DNA of 64,000 nt from Hydrogenophaga sp. BPS33 (GTDB lineage: Bacteria > Pseudomonadota > Gammaproteobacteria > Burkholderiales > Burkholderiaceae_C), in the NCBI RefSeq assembly GCF_009859475.1, contig NZ_CP044549.1:5208001-5272000 (forward strand), in the 5' to 3' direction. The position numbers and the translations under genes are program-made. The notes below the pieces were generated by a model, which searched no databases, had not been told where the DNA came from, and saw only the letters and a program-made list of their open reading frames with translations. This document shows positions 53,519 to 62,985 of the stretch, in pieces. Within the stretch, counting starts at the first letter, position 1. Each line of letters begins with the position of its first letter.

Positions 53519-55321
53519 ATGCCCAGCGACATCCACTCCCAGTTCGCCGCCTCCTGGTACGCCGGGTCCGAGGGCAGCTACCAGGAGCGCGAGCAGCGCA
53601 CGCGCGCCTTCGTGCGGTTGTGGCGCGCCTTCATGCAGGCGCGGGTGCTCATCGCCGTGGTGCTGCTGGCCATGCAGGTGTTCGTGGCGACCACCGGCAC
53701 GGGCGGCGTGCAGTGGCTGGTGCTGCTCTGCGCGCTCCACCTCTGTCTTACGCTGCTGGTGCTGTTCCTGTGGCGCCCGGTCGAACAGGGCCAGACCCTG
53801 CACCTGCAATGGCTGCTCACCATCGGCGTCGACGTGGTCGTGTTCGCCGTGCTGCAGTCGTTTCAGACCGGGAGCATCAACCACACCGCGTTGTTCGCGC
53901 TGCCCGTCCTGCTGGCCGCCATCCTCGGGCCGCTCACGATCGCGCTGGGCACGGCCGCCAGTGTCACGCTGTACCTGCTGGGCGAAGCCGCGCTGAACGG
54001 CCCGCTGTTCGGCGACGGCTCCACCGCGCGTTTCCTGCAAGCCAGCCTGACCGGTACCGGCTTCTTCATCGTGGCCGTGCTCGCCCATCAACTGGCCATC
54101 CGCCTCGCGCGAGAAGAGGTGCTGGCCGCCACCAGCCGGGCCGCGGCGCGCACGCAGGCCCAGGTGAACGAACTGGTGATCGACAACCTCACCATCGGCG
54201 TGCTGGTGGTCGATCCCCATGGCGTGGTGCGCAACGCCAACCCGGCTGCCAAGACCATGCTGCTTGGCCACGCGCCGCCCCAGGCCACCAAGCTGCTGCT
54301 CTCGGCGCGCGCCAGTTGGCATCACCTGTCCCATCTGGTGCAGGAGACCTTTGCCCGCGCCGAAGCGCTCGAGATGGAAACCACCATCGACAACGAAGAC
54401 CGCCCCGTTCAGCGCCTGCACGCGCGCACCCGGCTGACGGCGCAGGACGGTCGGCGCGCCGGGCTGTGCGTGCTGTTCCTCGAAGACCTGCGCGAGGTCG
54501 AGGCGCGTGTGCGCACCGAGAAGCTGGCCTCGATGGGCCGCATGTCCGCCGCCGTGGCGCACGAAATCCGCAACCCGCTCTCGGCCATTTCACAGGCCAA
54601 CGCCTTGCTCGACGAAGAAGTCCAGGCGCCCGCCCAGAAGCGCCTGACGCGCATGATCGACCAGAACGCGCAACGGCTCTCGCGCATCGTGGACGATATT
54701 CTCAATGTCGCGCGCGCACAGCCCAACCAGAGCCCGGGGGCTTTGGCCGCGCTGCCGATCGACCCCGTGGTGCGACAGATCACCCGCGAATGGGCGCGCC
54801 AGAAACAGGCCGAGCGCATCCTGGGCATTCACGTGCACGCACCCGACGCCCACATCGGCTTCGACCCCGAACATCTGCGCCGCCTCCTGATCAACCTGCT
54901 GGACAACGCGCTGCGCCACGCCAGCGGCAAACCCGGTTCGATCCGCATCATCACCCAGCCCAGCGGCAACGAACACGTCCGCCTTTCCGTGTGGAGCGAT
55001 GGCGACGTGCTCGAAGCCAGCGTGATGCGCCACCTGTTCGAGCCCTTCTTCTCCTCCGAGAGCCGCTCCAGCGGCCTGGGCCTCTACATCTGCCGCGAGC
55101 TGTGCGAACGGTATGGCGCGCAGATGGCCTACCGCCGCACGCGCCTGGACCAGCGCGAAGGCAACGAGTTCTACGCCCTGATCGCGGCCACGCGCTCGGC
55201 GCCCGATCCCCACGGCGAACCCACACAGGAGAGCCTGCCCTACCCGGGCGACTCCATGGTGCCGCCGGGCGCACACCCCGACCACCTGCTCTCCGGTGGC
55301 GCGTCCCTGGCCTCTCGCTGA
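53519..55321 (+). CDS. pilS: PilS-type sensor histidine kinase
   Basis: 600 aa. Six N-terminal membrane segments (residues about 40-190), a PAS-like domain (VNELVIDNLTIGVLVVDPHG), H-box AAVAHEIRNPLSAISQANAL, and ATPase boxes including LLDNALRHA and SSGLGLYICRELCERYG. PilS monitors pilin in the inner membrane and controls PilR, which drives pilA through sigma-54. The gene ends with a disordered tail of about 40 residues. Confidence 0.92.
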   Translation: MPSDIHSQFAASWYAGSEGSYQEREQRTRAFVRLWRAFMQARVLIAVVLLAMQVFVATTGTGGVQWLVLLCALHLCLTLLVLFLWRPVEQGQTLHLQWLLTIGVDVVVFAVLQSFQTGSINHTALFALPVLLAAILGPLTIALGTAASVTLYLLGEAALNGPLFGDGSTARFLQASLTGTGFFIVAVLAHQLAIRLAREEVLAATSRAAARTQAQVNELVIDNLTIGVLVVDPHGVVRNANPAAKTMLLGHAPPQATKLLLSARASWHHLSHLVQETFARAEALEMETTIDNEDRPVQRLHARTRLTAQDGRRAGLCVLFLEDLREVEARVRTEKLASMGRMSAAVAHEIRNPLSAISQANALLDEEVQAPAQKRLTRMIDQNAQRLSRIVDDILNVARAQPNQSPGALAALPIDPVVRQITREWARQKQAERILGIHVHAPDAHIGFDPEHLRRLLINLLDNALRHASGKPGSIRIITQPSGNEHVRLSVWSDGDVLEASVMRHLFEPFFSSESRSSGLGLYICRELCERYGAQMAYRRTRLDQREGNEFYALIAATRSAPDPHGEPTQESLPYPGDSMVPPGAHPDHLLSGGASLASR

Positions 55322-55333
55322 CCGACCGCGCCA

Positions 55334-56869
55334 ATGGCCAACCCGCCCCAAGCCGCCTCCATCCTCGTCGTCGACGACGAACCCGACCTGCGCACGCTGT
55401 ACGAGCTGACCCTGCTGCGCGAAGGCCATGCGGTGGTCGCCGCACCCGACCTGGCCCAGGCGCGCGAGTGGCTCAGCCAGCAGCGCTTTGACGTCCTGAT
55501 CTCGGACATGCGCCTGCCCGATGGCCTGGGCCTGGAGCTGCTGCGCGAACTGGCGGACACCCAGCGCAACGAAAAGTGCATCGTGATCACCGCCTACGGC
55601 TCGGCCGAGAACGCGGTCGAATCGCTCAAGGCCGGCGCCTTCGACTACCTCACCAAGCCGGTCGACCTCAAACAACTGCGCAGCGCGGTGGCAGCCGCCT
55701 TGCAAAGCCAGCGCGTGCCAGCGCAGGCCAGCGGCACCGGTGGAACCCATGGCAACGGCGGCACGCCGAATGGCCACAGCGCCGCCAACGGCTCGACCGA
55801 GGCGGCGCGCAGGTCCACCGCGCCCATGAGCGGCGCGCAGTCGCTGCGGCGCATCGTAGGCAACGCGCCCAGCATCGTGCAGATCAAGGCCCGCATCGGA
55901 AAGGTCGCTTCCAGCATGGCGCCGGTGCTGATCCTGGGCGAGTCCGGCACCGGCAAGGAGCTCGTGGCGCGCGCGGTGCACGATTGCAGCCACCGCAGCG
56001 CAGGCCCCTTCGTCGCGGTCAACTGCGGCGCCATTCCGGAGAACCTCATCGAAGCCGAGTTCTTCGGCGCGCGCAAGGGCGCCTACACCGGTGCCACCAC
56101 CGACCGCGAAGGCTATTTCCAGGCCGCGCGCGGCGGCACCTTGTTCCTCGACGAAATCGGCGACCTGCCCCTGGCCATGCAGGCCAAGCTGCTGCGTGTG
56201 ATCCAGGAACGCCGGGTACGCGCGCTCGGCGGCGTGCAGGAAGAAGCCGTCGACGTGCGCCTGGTGAGCGCGACCCACCGCGACCTCAATGCCCTGGTGC
56301 AATCGGGCCAGTTCCGCCAAGACCTGTTCTACCGGCTCAACGTGATCGGTCTGCGCACGCCGTCGCTGCGCGAACGGCGCGAAGACCTGCCCAGCCTGGT
56401 GAGCGCGCTGCTGGCCCGGCTGTGCGCCGAATCCGGGCAGAGCGTGCCCGACCTGTCGCCACACGCCTTGGCCTGGCTGCTCGCGCGCGACCTGCCGGGC
56501 AATGTGCGCGAGCTCGAAAACCTTTTGCAGCGCGCGCTCGCGTTGAGCAGCGGCGAAACCCTTGAACCCGACGACTTCGGCGACACCGATCACGCCGCCA
56601 TCGAGATCCCGACGCAGCCCACGCCGCTGGCGCCGGCCGATCCCGCGCCGCGCCCGCCCGTCTCGCCGCCCCCCGCCGACATCCCCGCCGACCTGCAGGC
56701 CTATCTCGACGAACAGGAACGGCAGGTGCTGCTCAAGGCCCTGCGCGAAAGCGATTTCAACCGCACCGCAGCGGCCGCCCGCCTCGGCCTGAACCTGCGC
56801 CAGATGCGCTACCGCATCCAGCGCCTGGGTATCGTCATGCCCTCTTCGGACGATGACGAAACCCCTTGA
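55334..56869 (+). CDS. pilR: PilR-type sigma-54-dependent response regulator
   Basis: 511 aa NtrC family. Receiver with Asp in DVLISDMRLPDG and Lys in LTKPVDL, a Gly/Ser/Asn-rich linker (about 135-160), AAA+ domain with LGESGTGKEL and the sigma-54 contact loop GAYTGA at 249-254, and a C-terminal Fis-type HTH (FNRTAAAARLGLNLRQMRYR). It starts 12 bases after pilS. Its last 17 bases overlap ampD. Confidence 0.93.
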   Translation: MANPPQAASILVVDDEPDLRTLYELTLLREGHAVVAAPDLAQAREWLSQQRFDVLISDMRLPDGLGLELLRELADTQRNEKCIVITAYGSAENAVESLKAGAFDYLTKPVDLKQLRSAVAAALQSQRVPAQASGTGGTHGNGGTPNGHSAANGSTEAARRSTAPMSGAQSLRRIVGNAPSIVQIKARIGKVASSMAPVLILGESGTGKELVARAVHDCSHRSAGPFVAVNCGAIPENLIEAEFFGARKGAYTGATTDREGYFQAARGGTLFLDEIGDLPLAMQAKLLRVIQERRVRALGGVQEEAVDVRLVSATHRDLNALVQSGQFRQDLFYRLNVIGLRTPSLRERREDLPSLVSALLARLCAESGQSVPDLSPHALAWLLARDLPGNVRELENLLQRALALSSGETLEPDDFGDTDHAAIEIPTQPTPLAPADPAPRPPVSPPPADIPADLQAYLDEQERQVLLKALRESDFNRTAAAARLGLNLRQMRYRIQRLGIVMPSSDDDETP

Positions 56870-57473
56870 GCCTTCGGACGCGCCGGCCACCTGGACCGCC
56901 GGCTGGCTGCAGAGCGCGCGCCCATGCCCTTCGCCCAACTTCGGTCCGCGACCCGAGGGTGCGCACATCGACCTCATCGTGGTCCACTCCATCAGCCTGC
57001 CGCCCGGCGTGTACGGCGGCCCGCAGGTGGAGCAACTCTTCACCAACCAGCTCGACTGGAACGCCCACCCCTACTTCGAGCAGATCCGGGGCATGGAAGT
57101 GTCGTCGCACTTTTTCGTGCGGCGCAACGGCAGCTTGCTGCAATTCGTCGACACCGATGACCGGGCCTGGCACGCGGGCGCATCGCAGTGGCGCGGTCGC
57201 GGCAACTGCAACGACGATTCGATCGGCATCGAGCTCGAAGGCCTCGAAGGCGAGCGCTTCGAAGACGCTCAGTACGCCACCCTCGCCCAGCTGTGCCTGC
57301 AACTCGCGCAGCGCTACCCGATCGCGCATATCGCAGGCCACGAGCACATCGCACCGGGCCGCAAACAGGACCCGGGCGCCGGTTTCGACTGGGGGCGGCT
57401 GCAAGACGAACTCGGTTGGCGCGACAACTGTTTCCCTCAGGAGACACTTCGCCGCAACGCGCCGCGCGATTGA
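56853..57473 (+). CDS. ampD: 1,6-anhydro-N-acetylmuramyl-L-alanine amidase AmpD
   Basis: 206 aa N-acetylmuramoyl-L-alanine amidase (Amidase_2 fold) with zinc ligands His in LIVVHSISLP, His in AGHEHIAPGRK and Asp in QDPGAGFDW. Family AmpD: FFVRRNGSLLQFV and WHAGAS. Recycles anhydro-muropeptides in the cytoplasm and so limits AmpC beta-lactamase induction. Its start lies inside pilR, so it may be translated as part of the pilSR operon. Confidence 0.95.
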   Translation: MTKPLEPSDAPATWTAGWLQSARPCPSPNFGPRPEGAHIDLIVVHSISLPPGVYGGPQVEQLFTNQLDWNAHPYFEQIRGMEVSSHFFVRRNGSLLQFVDTDDRAWHAGASQWRGRGNCNDDSIGIELEGLEGERFEDAQYATLAQLCLQLAQRYPIAHIAGHEHIAPGRKQDPGAGFDWGRLQDELGWRDNCFPQETLRRNAPRD

Positions 57474-57697
57474 GTCCGTCCAGCCTGTCGCACCGGGCCG
57501 TCTGCACCGCGCCCGCAGCGGCGCGGTCATCGCCGGCATATCGCGCTGCAGCGCCCAGCCACGCTGGGTTTCCCTGCACAGATGTAGGAAATTCGCCGAC
57601 TACCCCGCCGTGCGCCCATACGGCAGTCACACTGGAAGCAGGCTATTTTTTGCTTGGCGAAAATGGTCTGCCATCCAGCCACGGAACAAATCCCAAA

Positions 57698-57713
57698 ACA
57701 CTACCCCTAGTGT
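57698..57713. promoter_or_regulatory. NrdR box 1
   Basis: ACACTACCCCTAGTGT matches the NrdR consensus ends (ACAC...TAGTGT) and lies just upstream of the -35 element of the nrdA promoter. It starts 32 bases (about three helical turns) before box 2, the standard paired spacing. Confidence 0.85.
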
Positions 57714-57714
57714 C

Positions 57715-57743
57715 TTGAAGACAGCTTGCACACCAGATATAGT
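57715..57743 (+). promoter_or_regulatory. Sigma-70 promoter of nrdAB
   Basis: TTGAAG (57715-57720) and TATAGT (57738-57743) with a 17-base spacer. The -10 lies inside NrdR box 2, so NrdR bound with dATP/ATP would block RNA polymerase. The predicted leader to ATG 57907 is about 155 bases. Confidence 0.75.
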
Positions 57744-57745
57744 GT
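57730..57745. promoter_or_regulatory. NrdR box 2
   Basis: ACACCAGATATAGTGT, close to the NrdR consensus; it covers the -10 element. Nothing else recognisable was found in the rest of the 57474-57906 gap. Confidence 0.9.
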
Positions 57746-57906
57746 GCGCCTGGGTTCCGGATTCTGCCCTTGCCAGCACCACGCCCCCGACCCCTCGCGC
57801 CGGAGGCGTCCGCGGTGTCTGAGCACCTGGCCATGGCCGACACCCCATTCACCTGCACCGCTGGCGGACCATGCCCGGCGGGCCATACAACAAACGAAAG
57901 AGGACC

Positions 57907-60804
57907 ATGCTGACCGCTTCCACCAACACCAACCCGTCCCCCGTTTCGCCCAAGCCCCTCGCAGGTTCACCCGCGGCGGCTGCGCTGAGCGCGAGCAGCT
58001 CGGTTTTCTCGAACTACCAGATCATCCGCCGCAACGGCGCCGTCGTGCCCTTCGAGCCGGGCAAGATCGCCGTCGCCCTGATGAAGGCCTTCCTCGCGGT
58101 GCACGGCACCCAGGGCGCGGCCTCGGCCAGCGTGCGCGAAACCGTGGACGCCTTGACGCAGAACGTGGCGCGCGCCCTGATGCGTTCGCGCCCCGGCGGT
58201 GGCACCTTCCATATTGAAGACGTGCAGGACCAGGTCGAACTCGGCCTGATGCGCAGCGGCCACCATGAAGTGGCCCGCGCCTATGTGCTCTACCGCGAGC
58301 GCCGCACCCAGGAACGCGCCCACCACGCCGAAGTCGCCCAGGCGTCCGAACCCGCCCTGCACGTGATCGACGGTGGCCAGCGCGTGCCGCTCGACCTGCA
58401 ACGCCTGCAAGACCTGATCGCCAATGCCTGCAGCGGCCTGGGCAAGGACGTCAAGGCCGACCCGGTCGTGGCCGAGACCAAGCGCAACCTGTACGACGGC
58501 GTGCCCATGGAAGAGGTCTACAAAGCCTCCATCCTGGCCGCGCGCACGCTGATCGAAAAAGACCCCGACTACACCTACGCCACGGCACGCCTGCTGCTGC
58601 ACACCATCATCAAGGAAGTGATGGGCGAGGAAGTGCCGTCCGCCGAGATGGGCGCGCGCTACGCCGAAACCTTCCCGCAATTCATCAAGAAGGGCGTGGA
58701 CAACGACCTGCTCGACGAGAAGCTCCTGCAGTTCGACCTGGCCCGCCTGGGCGCCGCGCTCAAGCCCGAGCGCGACCTGCAGTTCGACTACCTCGGCCTG
58801 CAGACCCTGTACGACCGCTACTTCCTGCACGTGCGCAAGACGCGCATCGAACTGCCGCAATCCTTCTTCATGCGCGTGGCCATGGGCCTGTCGCTGGGCG
58901 AAGTCGACCGCGAAGCCCGCGCCATCGAGTTCTATGAAGTGCTCTCCAAGTTCGACTTCATGTCGTCCACGCCCACGCTGTTCAACGCCGGCACGCTGCG
59001 CTCGCAACTCTCCAGCTGCTACCTGACCACGGTGCCCGACGACCTCGACGGCATCTACGAGTCCATCAAGGAAAACGCGCTGCTCTCCAAATTCGCGGGT
59101 GGCCTGGGCAACGACTGGACGCGCGTGCGCGCCCTGGGATCCCACATCAAGGGCACCAACGGCGAATCGCAAGGCGTCGTGCCCTTCCTCAAGGTGGTCA
59201 ACGACACCGCCGTGGCCGTGAACCAGGGCGGCAAGCGCAAGGGCGCAGTCTGCACCTACCTGGAAACCTGGCACCTGGACATCGAGGAGTTCCTGGAACT
59301 GCGCAAGAACACCGGCGACGACCGCCGCCGCACGCACGACATGAACACCGCGAACTGGATCCCCGATCTGTTCATGAAGCGCGTGATGGAAAAGGGCGAG
59401 TGGAGCCTGTTCTCGCCCAACAGCGTGCCCGACCTGCACGACCTGTTCGGCGCCGACTTCGAGAAGGCCTACGTGGCCTACGAAGAAAAGGCCGCGCGTG
59501 GCGAAATCAAACCGTACCGCAAGGTACCCGCCACCGATCTGTGGCGCAAGATGCTGTCGATGCTGTTCGAAACCGGCCATCCCTGGATCACCTTCAAGGA
59601 CGCCTGCAACGTGCGCAGCCCGCAGCAACACGTCGGCGTGGTCCACAGCTCCAACCTGTGCACCGAGATCACGCTCAACACCAGCGACACCGAAACCGCG
59701 GTGTGCAACCTGGGCTCGGTCAACCTGCTCAACCACGTCAAGCGCGGCGACGACGGCACCAAGATGCTCGACCACGAGAAGCTGCAGGCGACCATCAAGA
59801 CCGCCATGCGCATGCTCGACAACGTGATCGACATCAACTACTACGCGGTGAAGAAGGCGCGCGATTCCAACATGCGCCACCGCCCGGTGGGCCTGGGCCT
59901 CATGGGCTTCCAGGACGCGCTGTACGAACTGCGCATTCCCTACGCCTCCAACGAAGCGGTGGAATTCGCCGATCGTTCGATGGAAGCCATCTGCTACTAC
60001 GCCTACTGGGCGTCGACCGAACTGGCCCGTGAGCGCGGCCGCTACACCAGCTACCGCGGCTCGCTGTGGGACCAGGGAGTGCTGCCCTCCGACACGCTGG
60101 ACCTGCTGGCGCGCGAGCGCGGCGGTTATGTGGACGTGGACCGCTCCAGCACCCTGGACTGGGAAGCGCTGCGCAAGAAGATCGCCGCCGACGGCATGCG
60201 CAACTCCAACTGCATCGCCATCGCGCCCACCGCCACCATCTCCAACATCGTCGGCGTGGACGCTTCCATCGAGCCCTGCTTCGGCAACCTCTCGGTGAAG
60301 TCCAACCTGTCCGGTGAGTTCACCGTCATCAACGGCTACCTGGTGAAGGACCTCAAGCGCCTGGGCCTGTGGGACGACGTGATGGTCATGGACCTCAAGC
60401 ACTTCGATGGTTCGCTGCGCCCGATCGACCGCGTGCCACAAGACGTGAAGGCGCTGTATGCCACCGCGTTCGAAGTGGAACCGCTGTGGCTGGTGGAGGC
60501 CGCCGCGCGCCGCCAGAAGTGGATCGATCAGGCACAGAGCCTCAACATCTACATGGCCGGAGCATCGGGGAAGAAGCTCGACGACACCTACAAGCTCGCG
60601 TGGCTGCGTGGTCTCAAGACCACGTATTACCTGCGCACCACCTCGGCCACGCAGGCAGAGAAGTCCACCGGTCGCACCGGCCAGCTCAATGCCGTCGCCA
60701 TACAAAGCGAACCCGTCGCGACCGCCGCGCAAATCGAAACAGGACCTGCCACCGACGTGAAATTCACCGCCATCGATGACCAGGGTTGTGAAGCGTGTCA
60801 GTGA
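57907..60804 (+). CDS. nrdA: Class Ia ribonucleoside-diphosphate reductase, alpha subunit
   Basis: 965 aa from ATG 57907. N-terminal ATP-cone (IIRRNGAVVPFEPGKIAVAL, residues about 40-140) for allosteric activity control, catalytic domain with SSCYLTTVPDDL, NLCTEITLN and ETAVCNLGSVNLLNHV, and a C-terminal redox tail GCEACQ. Reduces NDPs to dNDPs with the radical supplied by NrdB. Regulated by the NrdR boxes upstream. The gap to nrdB is 141 bases. Confidence 0.98.
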   Translation: MLTASTNTNPSPVSPKPLAGSPAAAALSASSSVFSNYQIIRRNGAVVPFEPGKIAVALMKAFLAVHGTQGAASASVRETVDALTQNVARALMRSRPGGGTFHIEDVQDQVELGLMRSGHHEVARAYVLYRERRTQERAHHAEVAQASEPALHVIDGGQRVPLDLQRLQDLIANACSGLGKDVKADPVVAETKRNLYDGVPMEEVYKASILAARTLIEKDPDYTYATARLLLHTIIKEVMGEEVPSAEMGARYAETFPQFIKKGVDNDLLDEKLLQFDLARLGAALKPERDLQFDYLGLQTLYDRYFLHVRKTRIELPQSFFMRVAMGLSLGEVDREARAIEFYEVLSKFDFMSSTPTLFNAGTLRSQLSSCYLTTVPDDLDGIYESIKENALLSKFAGGLGNDWTRVRALGSHIKGTNGESQGVVPFLKVVNDTAVAVNQGGKRKGAVCTYLETWHLDIEEFLELRKNTGDDRRRTHDMNTANWIPDLFMKRVMEKGEWSLFSPNSVPDLHDLFGADFEKAYVAYEEKAARGEIKPYRKVPATDLWRKMLSMLFETGHPWITFKDACNVRSPQQHVGVVHSSNLCTEITLNTSDTETAVCNLGSVNLLNHVKRGDDGTKMLDHEKLQATIKTAMRMLDNVIDINYYAVKKARDSNMRHRPVGLGLMGFQDALYELRIPYASNEAVEFADRSMEAICYYAYWASTELARERGRYTSYRGSLWDQGVLPSDTLDLLARERGGYVDVDRSSTLDWEALRKKIAADGMRNSNCIAIAPTATISNIVGVDASIEPCFGNLSVKSNLSGEFTVINGYLVKDLKRLGLWDDVMVMDLKHFDGSLRPIDRVPQDVKALYATAFEVEPLWLVEAAARRQKWIDQAQSLNIYMAGASGKKLDDTYKLAWLRGLKTTYYLRTTSATQAEKSTGRTGQLNAVAIQSEPVATAAQIETGPATDVKFTAIDDQGCEACQ

Positions 60805-60945
60805 TTTGATCGGCGTTGCGAATGCGTGTTGTGGGGTTCATCGAATGCAATTCGATGCAACACCGCAACACAAAACGTGCATATCGCGTCTGATCACTTT
60901 GCAATTCATGCGCACACTTTCATAATCCGAACATTGGAAACCTCT

Positions 60946-62142
60946 ATGTTGACCTGGGACGATCACAGCATCCCTTCATCGAAGCCAGCGAACAGCCCAC
61001 AGCCCTCCGGCGCGTCGGGTGTGCAAGCCTCACTGTCCCCATCGTTCGATGGGCGCACCGCACCCGCACCCTCTCTCGCTTCGATCCCTAACGCGACCTC
61101 TTCAAACGCCGCCGCGACACCGGCGCGTCGCGTCAACGCGGCCGACAAGCGCATCATCAACGGCCAGACCGACGTCAACCAGCTGGTGCCGTTCAAGTAC
61201 AAGTGGGCCTGGGAAAAATACCTCGCCACCTGCGCCAACCACTGGATGCCGCAGGAAGTGAACATGAGCCGCGACATCGCGCTCTGGAAAGACCCGAACG
61301 GCCTGACCGAAGACGAACGCCGCATCGTCAAGCGCAACCTCGGCTTCTTCGTCACCGCCGACTCGCTGGCCGCGAACAACATCGTGCTGGGCACCTACCG
61401 CCACATCACCGCGCCCGAGTGCCGCCAGTTCCTGCTGCGCCAGGCCTTTGAAGAAGCGATCCACACGCACGCCTACCAGTACATCGTCGAGTCGTTGGGC
61501 CTGGACGAGTCCGAGATCTTCAACGCGTACAACGAAGTCCAGTCGATCCGCGACAAGGACGAGTTCCTGATCCCCTTCATCGAAGCGATCATGGACCCGA
61601 ACTTCCACACCGGCACACCCGAAACCGATCAACGCCTGCTCAAGAGCCTGATCGTGTTCGCCTGCCTCATGGAAGGCCTGTTCTTCTACGTCGGCTTCAC
61701 GCAGATCCTGGCCTTGGGTCGCCAGAACAAGATGACCGGTGCCGCCGAGCAATACCAGTACATCCTGCGCGACGAATCCATGCACTGCAACTTCGGGATC
61801 GATCTGATCAACGCGATCAAGATGGAGAACCCGCTGCTGTGGACGAGCGAATTCAAGGCCGAGATCAAGGAGCTGTTCCTCAAGGCGGTCGAACTCGAAT
61901 ACCGCTACGCCGAAGACACCATGCCGCGCGGCGTGCTCGGCATGAACGCCTCGATGTTCAAGGGCTATCTGCGCTACATCGCCAACCGCCGCGCCACGCA
62001 GATCGGCCTGGAGCCCCTGTTCCCGAACGAAGAGAATCCGTTCCCCTGGATGAGCGAGATGATCGACCTCAAGAAGGAACGCAATTTCTTCGAAACCCGC
62101 GTGATCGAATACCAGACCGGCGGCGCCCTTTCCTGGGACTGA
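60946..62142 (+). CDS. nrdB: Class Ia ribonucleoside-diphosphate reductase, beta subunit
   Basis: 398 aa from ATG 60946. After a conserved start (MLTWDD) there is an about 55-residue Ser/Pro/Ala-rich insertion before the folded domain begins at [19 protein letters not shown]. Iron ligands and radical site: Glu170, His173 and Tyr177 in EEAIHTHAY, and a second E-x-x-H in DESMHCNFG. Generates the tyrosyl radical for NrdA. Probably cotranscribed with nrdA. Confidence 0.98.
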   Translation: MLTWDDHSIPSSKPANSPQPSGASGVQASLSPSFDGRTAPAPSLASIPNATSSNAAATPARRVNAADKRIINGQTDVNQLVPFKYKWAWEKYLATCANHWMPQEVNMSRDIALWKDPNGLTEDERRIVKRNLGFFVTADSLAANNIVLGTYRHITAPECRQFLLRQAFEEAIHTHAYQYIVESLGLDESEIFNAYNEVQSIRDKDEFLIPFIEAIMDPNFHTGTPETDQRLLKSLIVFACLMEGLFFYVGFTQILALGRQNKMTGAAEQYQYILRDESMHCNFGIDLINAIKMENPLLWTSEFKAEIKELFLKAVELEYRYAEDTMPRGVLGMNASMFKGYLRYIANRRATQIGLEPLFPNEENPFPWMSEMIDLKKERNFFETRVIEYQTGGALSWD

Positions 62143-62274
62143 GCCACTGCAGCCGGAGCCGCATTGCCCTCTCATCGACCCTCACACAACAACATGTGTT
62201 CCGTTCAATCAAGACCTCATGCACAACGGCGCGACGACGCTGCTGATGGGGTCTTGTCACCGAATTCAGCGCAT

Positions 62275-62308
62275 TGGGGCCTACCGTGGATGCATCCACA
62301 GGACCCCA
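62275..62308. other. Imperfect hairpin upstream of the histone H1-like gene
   Basis: TGGGG...GTGGATGCATCCAC...CCCCA with a perfect 12-base core palindrome TGGATGCATCCA. No T-run, so it is not a standard terminator; it may be an RNA structure or operator in the 237-base nrdB-H1 gap. Confidence 0.5.
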
Positions 62309-62379
62309 GAGCGTTGAATCACTTCGCCGGCGACAAGGCTGGTTGAAGTGCTCTTTGCAACTTGATCAAGGAGAAAACA

Positions 62380-62931
62380 ATGGCAACTGCGAAAAAAGCC
62401 CCGGCCAAGAAGGCCGCTGCGAAGAAGGCCGCTCCGGCCAAAAAAGCTGCAGCTAAGAAAGCAGCACCTGCGAAGAAGGCCGCTCCGGCCAAGAAGAAGG
62501 CAGCGCCTGCTAAGAAGGTCGCCGTCAAGAAAGTAGCGGCGAAGAAGGCTCCGGCCAAGAAGGCTGCTGCGAAGAAGGCTCCTGCCAAAAAGGTCGCCGT
62601 CAAGAAGGTAGCCGCCAAGAAGGCGCCTGCGAAGAAGGTTGCTGCCAAGAAGGCGCCTGCGAAGAAGGCCGCCGTCAAGAAGGCTCCTGCGAAGAAGGCT
62701 GCCGTCAAGAAGGCGCCTGCGAAGAAGGCCGCTGCGAAAAAGGCGCCTGCCAAGAAGGCAGCTCCTGCGAAGAAGGCGGCTCCTGCGAAGAAGGCGGCTC
62801 CTGCGAAGAAGGCAGCCCCAGCAAAAAAAGCTGAGCCGGCCAAGAAGCCGGCAGCCCCAGCGGCACCTGCAGCGCAGACGAAGCTCAACCCTCAGGCTGC
62901 TTGGCCGTTCCCGACGTCCGCCAAGCCCTGA
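62380..62931 (+). CDS. Histone H1-like Lys/Ala/Pro-rich nucleoid protein
   Basis: 183 aa, almost entirely KKA, APAKK and KKV repeats ([10 protein letters not shown] type), similar to eukaryotic H1 tails and to bacterial HctB/AlgP-type proteins. Expected to be unstructured, highly basic and DNA-compacting. Only the last 25 residues ([18 protein letters not shown]) are not repetitive and may be a conserved tail. Strong Shine-Dalgarno (AAGGAGA) precedes ATG 62380; a strong terminator follows. The DNA repeats are prone to length changes. Confidence 0.9.
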   Translation: MATAKKAPAKKAAAKKAAPAKKAAAKKAAPAKKAAPAKKKAAPAKKVAVKKVAAKKAPAKKAAAKKAPAKKVAVKKVAAKKAPAKKVAAKKAPAKKAAVKKAPAKKAAVKKAPAKKAAAKKAPAKKAAPAKKAAPAKKAAPAKKAAPAKKAEPAKKPAAPAAPAAQTKLNPQAAWPFPTSAKP

Positions 62932-62954
62932 TCTCCCCGTTGAGATGACCTGCA

Positions 62955-62983
62955 GCCCGGCGCGAAAGCGCCGGGCTTTTTTA
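62955..62983 (+). terminator. Rho-independent terminator after the H1-like gene
   Basis: GCCCGGCGC-GAAA-GCGCCGGGC perfect nine-pair stem with a GNRA loop, followed by TTTTTTATTT. It ends two bases before the stop codon of the convergent kinase gene. Confidence 0.95.
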
Positions 62984-62985
62984 TT

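Noticed and set aside
57967..60732. A 921-codon open frame antisense to nrdA
   Set aside because: High-GC codon bias leaves the complementary frame free of stops; the translation is Val/Gly/His-rich with no motif, while nrdA is unmistakable.
62398..62870. Short tandem DNA repeats, CRISPR-like at first glance
   Set aside because: Repeats are direct KKA-type codons in one open frame, with no regular spacers.
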